Shown: positions 9,036 to 17,295, counted from the stretch's first letter. The stretch is 63,845 bases of DNA from Streptomyces avidinii (GCF_014650695.1 NZ_BMVL01000004.1:577094-640938); one strand, 5' to 3'. Made by a program: numbers and translations. The notes: generated by a model from the letters alone, not told the origin.

Positions 9036-9613
9036 CCTACTACGAATCGACCGGACACCTGCTGCTCACGCCGGTGGACCGGGAGGCGCCGGTGCGCGCC
9101 CTCCGGTTGCGCGAGCTGGGCCTGGGGGAGCGTACGGACGCCGAACTGGACGCTTTCGCGCGGCGCGTCGCCGACACGCTCGGCGCACCGTACGCGGGGG
9201 TCAACTTCATCGGCGAGGAGCGGCAGTTCTTCGCCGGGCTGCACCACGCCGCCGGGGCGCCGGCCAGCGGCTACCCGGCGCGCGTGCTGGCCCGCGACCA
9301 GGGCTACTGCCCGCACGTGGTGGTGCGCCGGCGGGCGCTGGTGCTGGAGGACGTACGGGACTTCGCGCGCTTCGCGGGCAACGCGGTCGTGGACGAGAGC
9401 GGGGTGCGGTCGTACGTGGGCGCCCCGCTCCTGGACCGGCGCGGGGTCGTGCTGGGCACGGTGTGCGCGGTGGACGTGGTACCGCGGCGGTGGGGGACCG
9501 AGGGGCTCACCACCGTGAAGGAGCTGGCGGCGGATCTGGTGGCGCTGGTGCACGAACGGGAGGACCGGGGGCAGGTCCCCGGGGCGGTGGCGGGGGAGAA
9601 CCGGCGGGGGTGA
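9032..9613 (+). CDS. GAF-domain protein attached to the conservon
   Basis: This 193-residue protein is essentially one GAF domain (about residues 30-175), with NFIGEERQFFAG, ARDQGYCPHVV, LVLEDVRDF, VRSYVGAPLLDRRGVVLGTVC. GAF domains bind cyclic nucleotides, haem or other small ligands. The ATG overlaps the cvnD stop (ATGA), so it is co-translated with the conservon and probably provides ligand input or an output partner. Several well-known conservons end in a cytochrome P450 gene instead; here a GAF protein occupies that place. The ligand is unknown. Confidence 0.85.
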   Translation: MTYYESTGHLLLTPVDREAPVRALRLRELGLGERTDAELDAFARRVADTLGAPYAGVNFIGEERQFFAGLHHAAGAPASGYPARVLARDQGYCPHVVVRRRALVLEDVRDFARFAGNAVVDESGVRSYVGAPLLDRRGVVLGTVCAVDVVPRRWGTEGLTTVKELAADLVALVHEREDRGQVPGAVAGENRRG

Positions 9614-9685
9614 GCGGGATGGTCGGCGGCGGGCGCTACGGTCGCGGGACAAGCGTTCGCCGGTGGCTGGAGAGGGGTCTCGGGG

Positions 9686-10048
9686 ATGGCCGCAACCGCA
9701 CAGGACGTCCGCCTGATCGCGCTGTCGCTCCCGGACAGCACGGAGAAGATCGCCTGGGGCATGCCGACCTTCCGGGTCGGCGGGAAGATCTTCGTCTCGC
9801 TGGCCGACGACGACACCTCGATCGGGGTGAAGTGCCCGAAGGAGGACCGGGCCGAGCTGATCGCGGCGGAGCCGGAGAAGTTCTTCCTGCGTGCCGGCCA
9901 CGACGACAACTACGCCTGGATCCGGGTCCGGCTGGCGGCGCTGCAGGGCGCGGGAGAGCTGCGCTCCATCCTGATCGACTCCTGGCTCCAGGCGGCGCCC
10001 AAGCGCCTGATCGCCGCCCATCCGGAGCTGACCGACGCCACCGGCTGA
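9686..10048 (+). CDS. MmcQ/YjbR family protein
   Basis: This 120-residue single-domain protein begins at ATG 9686 with a GGGG-type ribosome-binding site upstream. The family pattern is visible in LSLPDSTEKIAWGMPTFRVGGKIFVSL and the C-terminal IDSWLQAAPKRL. Members have a CyaY-like double-wing fold and are often annotated as DNA-binding, but their biochemical role is not established. It lies alone between the conservon and the acyltransferase. Confidence 0.85.
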   Translation: MAATAQDVRLIALSLPDSTEKIAWGMPTFRVGGKIFVSLADDDTSIGVKCPKEDRAELIAAEPEKFFLRAGHDDNYAWIRVRLAALQGAGELRSILIDSWLQAAPKRLIAAHPELTDATG

Positions 10049-10171
10049 GCCGGCGGAATCGACGGATCCGCTGCCGAAACGGTCACGGTTTGAGGAAGGA
10101 CCGAGGCGATTAGTCTGTTCTGTGGCATTCCTCGAACCGGGGTGGCACTGGGTGTCGGCTAGCCTCCGGAA

Positions 10172-11566
10172 GTGAACCTGACCAAACGCTTGTCTGCCCA
10201 GCGTGCCGCGCGAGGCGCGGCCGAGGGCGGCACTCCTTCCGCCGCTGCGCGGCTGGGCTGGCTGGACAGCCTCCGCGGCATAGCAGCGCTCTCCGTCGCC
10301 GTGTACCACCTGGCGCTGCCGTTCTACTGGGTGCCGCACGGCACCCGGGTCCCGTACTACCTGGACCCGGGGATCTTCGGGGTCCTGCTGTTCTTCCTGG
10401 TGAGCGGATACATCATTCCGGCTTCCCTGGAGCGGCGCGGCGACATACGGGCCTTCTGGGTCGGCCGCGTCTTCCGGATCTACCCGGTCGTCATCCTCAC
10501 GGTGGTCGCCTCGCTGCTGATCCTGCCCCGTGCGCACACGGTGATCGCGGACTGGGGGTTCCAGCACGCGCTGCTGTCGCTGGTCGGCAACGGGCTGATG
10601 ATCCAGGACCTGATGGGCATCCCCAACGTGATCGGCGTGATGTGGACCCTCACGTACGAGATGGTCTTCTACTACTTCGTCACGGCACTGTTCGCGATGG
10701 GCTGGCACCGCAGGAGCGCGCCCATAGCCGTCGGCTTCGCCGCGGTGGCCCTGGTCCTCGGCGGCTGGATCTCCCTCGGCACGATCTCGGTGAACCTGAC
10801 CTCCACCCGGCACCTGGTCGTGGCCTGCGCGACCATCGTGCTGATGGCGATGGCGTGCATCATGACCGGCAAGCCGGCGCTGACCCGGACCGGAGCGGTG
10901 CTCCTGGGCGGCCTCGGCCTGCTGCTGATTACGCTCAACAGCCGGGCCACGGCCTTCGAGACCATGATGATCTTCGCGACCATGTTCTCCGGCACCGTGC
11001 TGTACCGCCTGGAGCACGGCCAGATCGAACGCGCCCAGGCCTTGCTGTCCTGCGCCTTCGTCGTCGCCTGCGGCTTCCTCGTCGGCTACCTGTACAACCG
11101 CGGGCCGGCCCTCTGGCGTACGTGGAGCGAGTCGTGGATGGCCTGGTCCTTCGCGTACGTGGCCGCGTGGGCGGTCTTCGTCGCGGGCATGCTGCTGCGC
11201 AAGCGTCGCTTCCCGCGCTGGCTGAGCTGGCTCGGCGCGATCAGCTACTCGCTGTATCTCCTGCACAACCCGGTGATCCACGGCATGAACTGGCTGCTGG
11301 AGGGGCGCGGTCCGATCGAGAGCTGGACCGGCCGCCTCGTGCAGTTCGGCGTCGTCGCAGCCGCGCTGCTGCTCCTCAGCCACCTGAGCTACCGCCTGGT
11401 GGAGCTGCCCTTCCAGAACCTGGGCCGCCGCGTCCTGAAGGCTGCGACACGGCCGCGTTCGCGAGCGTCGCTGATCGTGGCGCAGACGCAGACGCAGACG
11501 CAGGAGCCGGCGGATGTGGCCGACGCGGAACCGTCGGCGGAAAAGGTGGGCGCGACCACCCCGTGA
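10172..11566 (+). CDS. Membrane acyltransferase, acyltransferase-3 family
   Basis: This 464-residue integral membrane protein has about ten hydrophobic helices. The N-terminal block GWLDSLRGIAALSVAVYHL with its His, then FGVLLFFLVSGYIIPASLERRG and FWVGRVFRIYP, is the signature of the acyltransferase-3/OatA-like family, which O-acylates sugars, peptidoglycan or antibiotics at the membrane. The C-terminal tail contains a CAGACG codon repeat (QTQTQTQ). The GTG at 10172 lies 7 nt after a TAGCCT -10-like hexamer with no clear ribosome-binding site, so a leaderless message is likely. A tRNA-Pro gene follows 57 bp later. Confidence 0.88.
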   Translation: MNLTKRLSAQRAARGAAEGGTPSAAARLGWLDSLRGIAALSVAVYHLALPFYWVPHGTRVPYYLDPGIFGVLLFFLVSGYIIPASLERRGDIRAFWVGRVFRIYPVVILTVVASLLILPRAHTVIADWGFQHALLSLVGNGLMIQDLMGIPNVIGVMWTLTYEMVFYYFVTALFAMGWHRRSAPIAVGFAAVALVLGGWISLGTISVNLTSTRHLVVACATIVLMAMACIMTGKPALTRTGAVLLGGLGLLLITLNSRATAFETMMIFATMFSGTVLYRLEHGQIERAQALLSCAFVVACGFLVGYLYNRGPALWRTWSESWMAWSFAYVAAWAVFVAGMLLRKRRFPRWLSWLGAISYSLYLLHNPVIHGMNWLLEGRGPIESWTGRLVQFGVVAAALLLLSHLSYRLVELPFQNLGRRVLKAATRPRSRASLIVAQTQTQTQEPADVADAEPSAEKVGATTP

Positions 11567-11623
11567 AGTGCGGTATCGTTCTCCTGCGCGTTCAACCAGG
11601 GGAAAGCCCAGGTCAGCGCGCAT

Positions 11624-11695
<72 letters not shown>

Positions 11696-11697
<2 letters not shown>

Positions 11698-11756
11698 CTC
11701 GTGAGAGTCGTAGATCGAAGGGCCGATCCGGAGCAATCCGGATCGGCCCTTCGATC
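11696..11756 (+). terminator. tRNA-Pro trailer: GNRA mini-hairpin plus terminator
   Basis: Immediately after the tRNA, GACTC/GAGTC pairs around a GTGA (GNRA-type) tetraloop (11696-11709). Then comes a 19-bp perfect stem (11713-11756, starting GATCGAAGGGCC) with a 6-nt AGCAAT loop. The arrangement is repeated, with compensating base changes, after the second tRNA-Pro copy. Confidence 0.8.
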
Positions 11757-11923
11757 GTTCTCCACCCTCCTGGGCGTGCTGCGGCCGAGGTCAGGCGCTC
11801 GCGCCGGCGTCGCCCCCCGGTGCTTGCCGGTGCACAGCGTCCGTCGGCGCTCCGGCCGGACGGTGGGGCCGTTTCCGGACGAATCCGCGAACGGCCCCCA
11901 CCGTCCGGTCGGGATCCGGGCTC

Positions 11924-12718
11924 CTAGCGCGGGCCCGCCAGGACGGGGTGCGGGGCCCGGGTGCCCGGAGGCCGGTCGGGCCACTCGCGGTGGGGCCGGG
12001 CCCCGGCGGCCGGCCTTCGCGACAGATTGGCGCTGATCATCGCGGCCGCGCGGGCCACGGACTCGCCCAGCGGGGCGATCTGCCCGGCCTCCAGGCTGGT
12101 CGCCGCCACGGCGGCCACCACCTGACCGGACGAGGAGAGTATCGGCGCCGATACACACGAGAGGGAGCTCACGCACTGCCCGTACTCGAAGGCGAGCCCC
12201 CGCTCCCTGGCCTGTGCGACCTCCCTGGCCCACGAGGCGGCCGTGCGCCCCTCGGGCGGCTCGCCCGACGGGGCCGAGGCCGCGAGGATCAGCTCGGCCG
12301 CGCTCCCGGGCGGCAGTACGACGCCCGAGCTCAGCGGAAAGACGTCGTCCACCTCGCCGCGCAGCCCCCCGACGACGATCGTCCGGCCCGCCTCGGCCAC
12401 CGACAGGCTGAGACTGAGCCGGCCGCTCGCCGAGGCGAGCTCGCGCAGCGGCCGGGCCGACGCCGCGCGCAGCGCACGCGCGGGGTGCCATGCCTGTCCC
12501 AGCCGGAAGGTCCGGGCCCCGAGACGGTAGCGGCCGGCGCGGCTCTGCACCGCGCCCAGGGCCACCAGCTGCCCCAACAGCCGGTGGGCGGTGGCCTTCG
12601 GCAGTTCGGCGTCGGTCGCCAGGCGGGTCAGGCCGACTTCCTCGCCCTGCGCGAGCACTTCCATCAACGCGAACGCACCCTCGAGTACGCCCCGCCCCTC
12701 TGCACCGGATCTGGCCAT
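11924..12718 (-). CDS. IclR-family transcriptional regulator
   Basis: This 264-residue regulator has an N-terminal winged helix (GVLEGAFALMEVLAQGEEVGLTRLATDAELPKATAHRLL, residues 10-50) and a C-terminal IclR effector domain (about 75-245) with the usual SSLSCVSAPILSSSGQVVAAVAATS. IclR proteins are dimeric, small-molecule-responsive repressors or activators. The ATG at 12718 has AAGGGGG 7 nt upstream. It is divergent from the peptide/adenylase/protease unit across a 240-bp gap that holds a 17-bp inverted repeat, so control of that unit and itself is a reasonable inference. Confidence 0.88.
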   Translation of the reverse strand: MARSGAEGRGVLEGAFALMEVLAQGEEVGLTRLATDAELPKATAHRLLGQLVALGAVQSRAGRYRLGARTFRLGQAWHPARALRAASARPLRELASASGRLSLSLSVAEAGRTIVVGGLRGEVDDVFPLSSGVVLPPGSAAELILAASAPSGEPPEGRTAASWAREVAQARERGLAFEYGQCVSSLSCVSAPILSSSGQVVAAVAATSLEAGQIAPLGESVARAAAMISANLSRRPAAGARPHREWPDRPPGTRAPHPVLAGPR

Positions 12719-12822
12719 GGGCGGTCCCCCTTTCACATCTGGCCCCATCGGTCGGATGGGTCCAGAACTCCCCGTTCGTCCCGGATCGTTGGAGGTAACG
12801 GTGGTGCCGTCCCCCGTTCACC

Positions 12823-12839
12823 GGTCCGTTGAATGGACC
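12823..12839. promoter_or_regulatory. Candidate operator (17-bp inverted repeat) between iclR and the peptide gene
   Basis: GGTCCGTTGAATGGACC is palindromic at all but the central base and one symmetric pair. It sits near the middle of the divergent intergenic region between the IclR gene and the small-peptide gene, where an IclR operator would be expected. Binding is inferred, not shown. Confidence 0.45.
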
Positions 12840-12958
12840 AGATCATTGCCCGTGTGTTGCGATCGCGCCAGTGTGTTCACGTCCAAGTGACGGAACGTTA
12901 CGGCGACCTCAGGGGAGCCCGAATGACCGTCCGCCCGGAACGAAACAAGGAGGATCCG

Positions 12959-13048
12959 ATGAGCGCGATCAAGACGAGCGCCAAGCAGTTCAAGTACGTC
13001 ATGGGCGCCATGACGGCGGTCTTCTTCGCCACCTGTTCCGCCAGCTGA
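12959..13048 (+). CDS. 29-residue hydrophobic peptide, candidate precursor or signal
   Basis: ATG 12959 has the best ribosome-binding site nearby (AAGGAGG, 6 nt upstream). The peptide starts MSAIKTSAKQFKYV, a short Lys-containing amphipathic part, then a hydrophobic run GAMTAVFFAT, and ends CSAS with one Cys. It has no recognised family. A strong hairpin follows its stop codon, and the next genes encode an adenylating enzyme and a GxGD membrane protein. That layout resembles a ribosomal peptide precursor with its processing enzymes: abundant precursor, attenuated downstream message. It could also be a small membrane protein in its own right. The function is unproven. Confidence 0.6.
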   Translation: MSAIKTSAKQFKYVMGAMTAVFFATCSAS

Positions 13049-13059
13049 CGAAGAAGTGA

Positions 13060-13089
13060 GGGGTGGGAGCGGCGTGCCGCTCCCACCCC
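13060..13089 (+). terminator. Hairpin between peptide gene and adenylase gene (attenuator or mRNA stabiliser)
   Basis: GGGGTGGGAGCGG pairs perfectly with CCGCTCCCACCCC around a CGTG loop, a 13-bp stem beginning 12 nt after the peptide stop. There is no poly-T tract, so it may be a partial terminator or a 3' stabiliser that lets the peptide message outnumber the message for the enzymes. Confidence 0.7.
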
Positions 13090-13114
13090 TTCGCCACGCC
13101 CCAGGGAGGTATGA

Positions 13115-14530
13115 GTGCTGGAGACCGGTGTCCGCCAGGTACGGGTGGCCATGGCGATGGTGTTCGGCCGGCGGCTGAACGTCCGGGCCGTCGAGCGACT
13201 GGTCGCCGACGCCCTCCTCACGCTGGAGGAGTTCGGCTCGCTCGGCGACGACGTGGACGAACTGGCCGACGGGCCGTTCGCCGATCCCGACGAGCGCCGG
13301 GACCTGCAGAACCGCGCGCTCCAGCGGACCGTGCGCCGCCTGGCCAAGCACTCCCCCTTCTACCGGGAGCGCCTCGCCGGCATCGACCTCGACGGCCTGA
13401 CCGCCGAGACGCTCACCAGGATCCCGGTGACCCGCAAGGTCGATCTCATCGAACGGCCCGCCGACTTCCTGTGCAGCACCCCCTACCTGGCGACCCAGAC
13501 GACCGGTACCACCGGCCGCCCGGTGCAGATCTGGCTCTCCCGCTACGAGATGGAACTCTGGCCCGCACTCATCGCGCTGTCCCTGGTGCTGCGCGGCGAT
13601 CTCGGCCCGGGCGACCGCATGCAGATCAACCTCAGCTCGCGGGCGACGGCCGCCGTGCAGGAGGACGTCGAGGTGTGCCGGCTCGCGAACGCCTCGTGCC
13701 ACGTCGTGGGACAGATCCCGCCGGAGGAGTCCGTCGAGCACCTGCTCACCGAAGTCGGCGGCACCCGGCCCACCATCCTCACGGGCAACCCCAGTTACCT
13801 CGGCCAGATGGTCACCGCCGCGCGGCGTCGCGGCTACGGGCCCGACGACTTCGGACTGCGGGCGATCTACGCCGGCGGGGAGATGCTGTCGCGGAGCCTC
13901 GCGGACGCCCTGCGCGAGACGTTCGGGGCCAAGGCCGTCGGCGACGCCTTCGGCATGACCGAGCTGCTGCCGGTCGGCGGCCGCACCTGCAGCAAGCGGC
14001 ACCTCCACATCGACCCCAACATGGGCTACACCGAGGTCCTCGACCTGACGAGCGGCGAGCCCGCCGGACCCGGCCGGCTCGGCGAACTGACGGTCACGCC
14101 CTACTTTCCCTACCGGGAGTGCATGCCGGTCCTGCGCTACAACACCGGTGACGTGGTCCGCACGCTGGACGGCGAACCGGACTGCGAGCTGGCGGCCGTG
14201 CCCGCCGTCTCCCACATCCTCGGCAAGTCGGGCACGCTGCACCGCACCGTCGAGGGCCTGGTGACCCCGCGCGACATCCTGGAGGCGCTGGACGGCACCC
14301 CCGGACTGCCGTGGCCGCTGCGCCACCGGGCCGAGGTCGGGGACGACGGCCGGCTCCACGTGGAGGTCGCCTCCAAGGAGGTCACCGAGGCGGAGGCGGC
14401 CGAACGGCTGCGGGACCGGGGCATCGACGCCCGCGTCACGGTCCTGCCCGTGGACGACGAAGTAGCCGCGCGCCTCTTCCCCCTCCGCTGCGACCTGTTG
14501 GAGCACACCTTCACCCGGAGCCACGCATGA
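13115..14530 (+). CDS. PaaK/LuxE-type adenylate-forming enzyme
   Basis: This 471-residue protein resembles phenylacetate-CoA ligase and coenzyme F390 synthetase. TQTTGTTGRPVQ (about residue 130) is the P-loop of adenylate-forming enzymes, DAFGMTEL the A5-like block, and LRYNTGDVV the A7/A8 region. Such enzymes activate a carboxylate as its acyl-AMP. GTG 13115 has AGGGAGG 5 nt upstream. It follows the small peptide gene and overlaps the membrane protease gene (ATGA), so the two enzymes are translationally coupled. The carboxylate could be an aryl or fatty acid or, speculatively, the peptide C-terminus; sequence alone does not decide. Confidence 0.82.
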   Translation: MLETGVRQVRVAMAMVFGRRLNVRAVERLVADALLTLEEFGSLGDDVDELADGPFADPDERRDLQNRALQRTVRRLAKHSPFYRERLAGIDLDGLTAETLTRIPVTRKVDLIERPADFLCSTPYLATQTTGTTGRPVQIWLSRYEMELWPALIALSLVLRGDLGPGDRMQINLSSRATAAVQEDVEVCRLANASCHVVGQIPPEESVEHLLTEVGGTRPTILTGNPSYLGQMVTAARRRGYGPDDFGLRAIYAGGEMLSRSLADALRETFGAKAVGDAFGMTELLPVGGRTCSKRHLHIDPNMGYTEVLDLTSGEPAGPGRLGELTVTPYFPYRECMPVLRYNTGDVVRTLDGEPDCELAAVPAVSHILGKSGTLHRTVEGLVTPRDILEALDGTPGLPWPLRHRAEVGDDGRLHVEVASKEVTEAEAAERLRDRGIDARVTVLPVDDEVAARLFPLRCDLLEHTFTRSHA

Positions 14531-15453
14531 CGGTCTTCTTCCAGCTCGCGGTCACCATCGCCCTGGCGCTCGGCGTGTGCGTCGGCGCGATCGCCTACTT
14601 CCGTGCCGTGCGCACCCCGAGGCCGCCCGTCGGCGTCTTCAACGGCAGCGACATCTTCATGATGATGGGCTTCGTCCTGGCGCTGCCGTACATCTATCTG
14701 ACGCTGCCGGGAGCGGTCCTGCCGGTGGTGCTCGCCCTGGTCTTCGCCGGTGGGCTGTCGGTCGGCTATCAGCCCCTGATCGGCAACGGCCGACTGCGGT
14801 GGGCGCTGATCGCCCTACTCATCGCGAGCGTGCTCGCCTGCCACCTGGCCTTCGGCGAGACCGCGCCGCCGTACTGGATCGCGAACAGCGCCGTCGTCCT
14901 GCTGATCGTCGTCTCCGCCACGAACCTCAACGTGCAGGGCGGCATGCGCCTGAAGAACGTCGCGTGGTTCCTGCTCGCGCTCACCGCCTACGACGCCTTC
15001 TTCGCCTGGGTCGTCCCGCTGACCCAGGAGCTGTCCGACGCCGTCCAGGGATACCCGTACGCCCCCGCCGCGGGCCTGCGCATCGGCGAGGACCTGGGGG
15101 CCGTGGTCGGCATGGGCGACCTGCTGGCCTACGCCCTGTTCACCACCACCGCCTACAAGGCGTACGGGACCCGGGGGCTGCGGACCGGGATCGCGCTGGT
15201 CACCCTCTTCGGCGCCGTCGCGCCCGTGGCCACGCTGCACATCGTCGCGGCGGTCACCGACCACGCGCCGACCCTGATCCCGGCCCAGGTGTTCTTCGGC
15301 CCGGCGGCCTTCCTCGGCTACCGCTTCCTGCGCCGCGGCGGCCCCGAGCGGCGGATGGCCGACGTGGTGTTCCGCGGGACCCGCGGGGCGCCCGGGCCCG
15401 CCCGGCCGCAGGCCCCGGCGGGCCGCGGTGCCGCCGCCGAACCCGTGGGCTGA
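14527..15453 (+). CDS. Polytopic membrane protein with presenilin-like YD...GxGD motifs
   Basis: This 308-residue protein has about nine hydrophobic helices. LLALTAYDAFFAWV places a Tyr-Asp pair (Asp156) inside one helix, and AVVGMGDLLAYALF places a GxGD motif (Asp198) at the start of the next predicted one. TLIPAQVFFGPA (252-254 PAQ) lies where presenilins and signal peptide peptidases have PAL. This trio defines GxGD intramembrane aspartyl proteases, which cut helices within the bilayer. The third motif is imperfect and overall similarity was not computed. ATGA overlap with the adenylase gene and proximity to a hydrophobic peptide gene suggest the peptide is its substrate. Confidence 0.6.
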   Translation: MTVFFQLAVTIALALGVCVGAIAYFRAVRTPRPPVGVFNGSDIFMMMGFVLALPYIYLTLPGAVLPVVLALVFAGGLSVGYQPLIGNGRLRWALIALLIASVLACHLAFGETAPPYWIANSAVVLLIVVSATNLNVQGGMRLKNVAWFLLALTAYDAFFAWVVPLTQELSDAVQGYPYAPAAGLRIGEDLGAVVGMGDLLAYALFTTTAYKAYGTRGLRTGIALVTLFGAVAPVATLHIVAAVTDHAPTLIPAQVFFGPAAFLGYRFLRRGGPERRMADVVFRGTRGAPGPARPQAPAGRGAAAEPVG

Positions 15454-15565
15454 GCGGGCCGCGCCGTCCGGGTGCGGCTAGCCTGAAACTGCGGTGCACC
15501 GGCGCGATCGGAGGACCACATGACCGCCGTCGATCCTGCCAGCGAGCGGCCCCGGAGCCGGTACC

Positions 15566-17164
15566 GTGACACGCGCCGACTGGCTCCTGCTCCCCGCTGA
15601 ACGCGGCAACCCCGCGACGCGCCTGGACCGCCGCCGCCCGGACGGCACGGCCTGGTCCACGGGCAACCACGTACGGCCCCTGGTCCACGGCGCCGTGTAC
15701 TTCGCGGAACTGCTCGCGGCCGTCCGCGCTACGGGCCCGGGCGATCTGCTGATGTTCACCGACTGGCGCGGCGATCCGGACGAGCGGCTCGCCGGGCCCG
15801 GCACCGAGATCGGCGCCGTGCTGTGCCGGGCGGCCGAGCGAGGCGTCCTCGTCAAGGGGCTGCTGTGGCGGTCCCACCTGGACAGTCTTCACTTCAGCCA
15901 AGAAGAGAACCTCCGCTTCGGCAAGGAGCTCGCACGGGCCGGCGGTGAGTGCCTGCTCGACATGCGGGCCCGGCCCGGCGGCTCCCACCACCAGAAACTG
16001 GTGGTGCTGCGGCACCGCGGCCGTCCGGAGCTCGACGTCGCTTACGTCGGCGGGATCGACCTCTGTCACAACCGCAACGACGACGCCTCGCACACGGGCG
16101 ACCGCCAATCGCTCACGCTGGCCCGTGCCTACGGGCCGCACCCGCCCTGGCACGACGTCCAGCTCGCCCTGCGCGGGCCCGTCGTGGGTGACGTCGAGGC
16201 CGTCTTCCGCGAGCGCTGGCAGGACCCGGCTCCGCTCAGTCGCAGCCCGCTCGTCCGCTTGCGGGAGCGGATGCACCGCGAGGACATCAGCGCGGACCCG
16301 CTGCCCCCGCAGTCACCCGATCCGGCGCCCTGCGGCACGCACACCGTCCAACTGCTGCGGACGTATCCGAACCGCCTGCTGTCCGGCTACCCCTTCGCCC
16401 CGGACGGCGAGCGCAGCATCGCCCGCGGGTACACCAAGGCGCTGCGCCGGGCCCGGGCGATGATCTACCTGGAGGACCAGTACCTGTGGTCGCCCCGGGT
16501 GGTGGAGCGCTTCGCCCGGGCGCTGCGCGATCACCCGGGGCTGCGGGTGATCGCGGTCGTCCCCAGCGTTCCGGAGCAGGACGGTCCGCTCACCGGGCCG
16601 ATGAACCTGATCGGGCGGATCACGGCCCTGGACGAGCTGCGCCGGGCCGGCGGCGACCGGGTCGCGGTGTACGGCCTGGAGAACCGGGCGGGAACACCGG
16701 TCTACGTCCACGCCAAGGTGTGCGTGATCGACGACGTCTGGGCCTCGGTCGGCTCCGACAACATCAACCTCCGTTCGTGGACGCACGATTCCGAGCTGGG
16801 CTGCGCCGTGTACGACGAGCGTCCGGACCCGCGCCGGCCGGCCGATCCGGGAGGGCTGGGGGACGGCGCGCGGGCCTTCGCCCGGGAGCTGCGCCTGGAG
16901 CTCATGCGCGAACACACCGGGGCCGGGGCGGCGGACGAGCTGTGCGACCCCGCGTCCGCCTTCGATGCCTTCGCCGCGTGCGCGGCGGCCCTGGACGCCT
17001 GGTACGCGGGCGGCCGCCCCGGTCCACGGCCGCCGGGCCGGCTGCGCCGGTACGGGTCCCCGGACCTGGCCGTGACCCGGCGGCTGCTCGCCACCCCGCT
17101 GCACCACCTGCTCGTCGACCCGGACGGCCGTCCGCGCGGGCTGCGGCACCGGGGCGCCTTCTAG
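15566..17164 (+). CDS. Phospholipase D-family protein with two HKD motifs
   Basis: This 532-residue soluble protein has two catalytic motifs. The first is SHHQKLVVLRH...DVAYVGGID (about residue 140, with a longer than usual spacing before the Asp), and the second is VHAKVCVIDD followed by SDNINLRSW (about residue 380). The family hydrolyses or exchanges phosphodiesters via a phospho-His intermediate: phospholipids, cardiolipin or nucleic acids. No signal peptide is present. The assigned GTG at 15566 has only a weak ribosome-binding site; a 26-codon frame beginning at ATG 15520 with a good GGAGG overlaps it and may couple translation. Confidence 0.85.
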   Translation: MTRADWLLLPAERGNPATRLDRRRPDGTAWSTGNHVRPLVHGAVYFAELLAAVRATGPGDLLMFTDWRGDPDERLAGPGTEIGAVLCRAAERGVLVKGLLWRSHLDSLHFSQEENLRFGKELARAGGECLLDMRARPGGSHHQKLVVLRHRGRPELDVAYVGGIDLCHNRNDDASHTGDRQSLTLARAYGPHPPWHDVQLALRGPVVGDVEAVFRERWQDPAPLSRSPLVRLRERMHREDISADPLPPQSPDPAPCGTHTVQLLRTYPNRLLSGYPFAPDGERSIARGYTKALRRARAMIYLEDQYLWSPRVVERFARALRDHPGLRVIAVVPSVPEQDGPLTGPMNLIGRITALDELRRAGGDRVAVYGLENRAGTPVYVHAKVCVIDDVWASVGSDNINLRSWTHDSELGCAVYDERPDPRRPADPGGLGDGARAFARELRLELMREHTGAGAADELCDPASAFDAFAACAAALDAWYAGGRPGPRPPGRLRRYGSPDLAVTRRLLATPLHHLLVDPDGRPRGLRHRGAF

Positions 17165-17295
17165 CGAGAAACCATTGAAAACACGTACAAATTCATGTCA
17201 CATAGTGCCCGTTCCCGACACGGTGGGTACCGCTTAAGTGACCAAAATGGCGGCGGGTTAGCATATGAGCACCGCCTAGCTCGAAAGATAATCCT
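17165..17295 (+). promoter_or_regulatory. Promoter/leader region of the gap gene
   Basis: This 131-bp region is markedly AT-richer than its surroundings. It includes TTGAAA near 17175, GCTTAAGTGACC near 17232 and TAGCAT near 17259, the latter acceptable as a -10 element. More than one promoter may be present. Assignment is by eye. Confidence 0.4.

Noticed and set aside
8993..11623. 876-codon open frame on the minus strand
   Set aside because: It is antisense to the GAF, MmcQ and acyltransferase genes; no protein motif.
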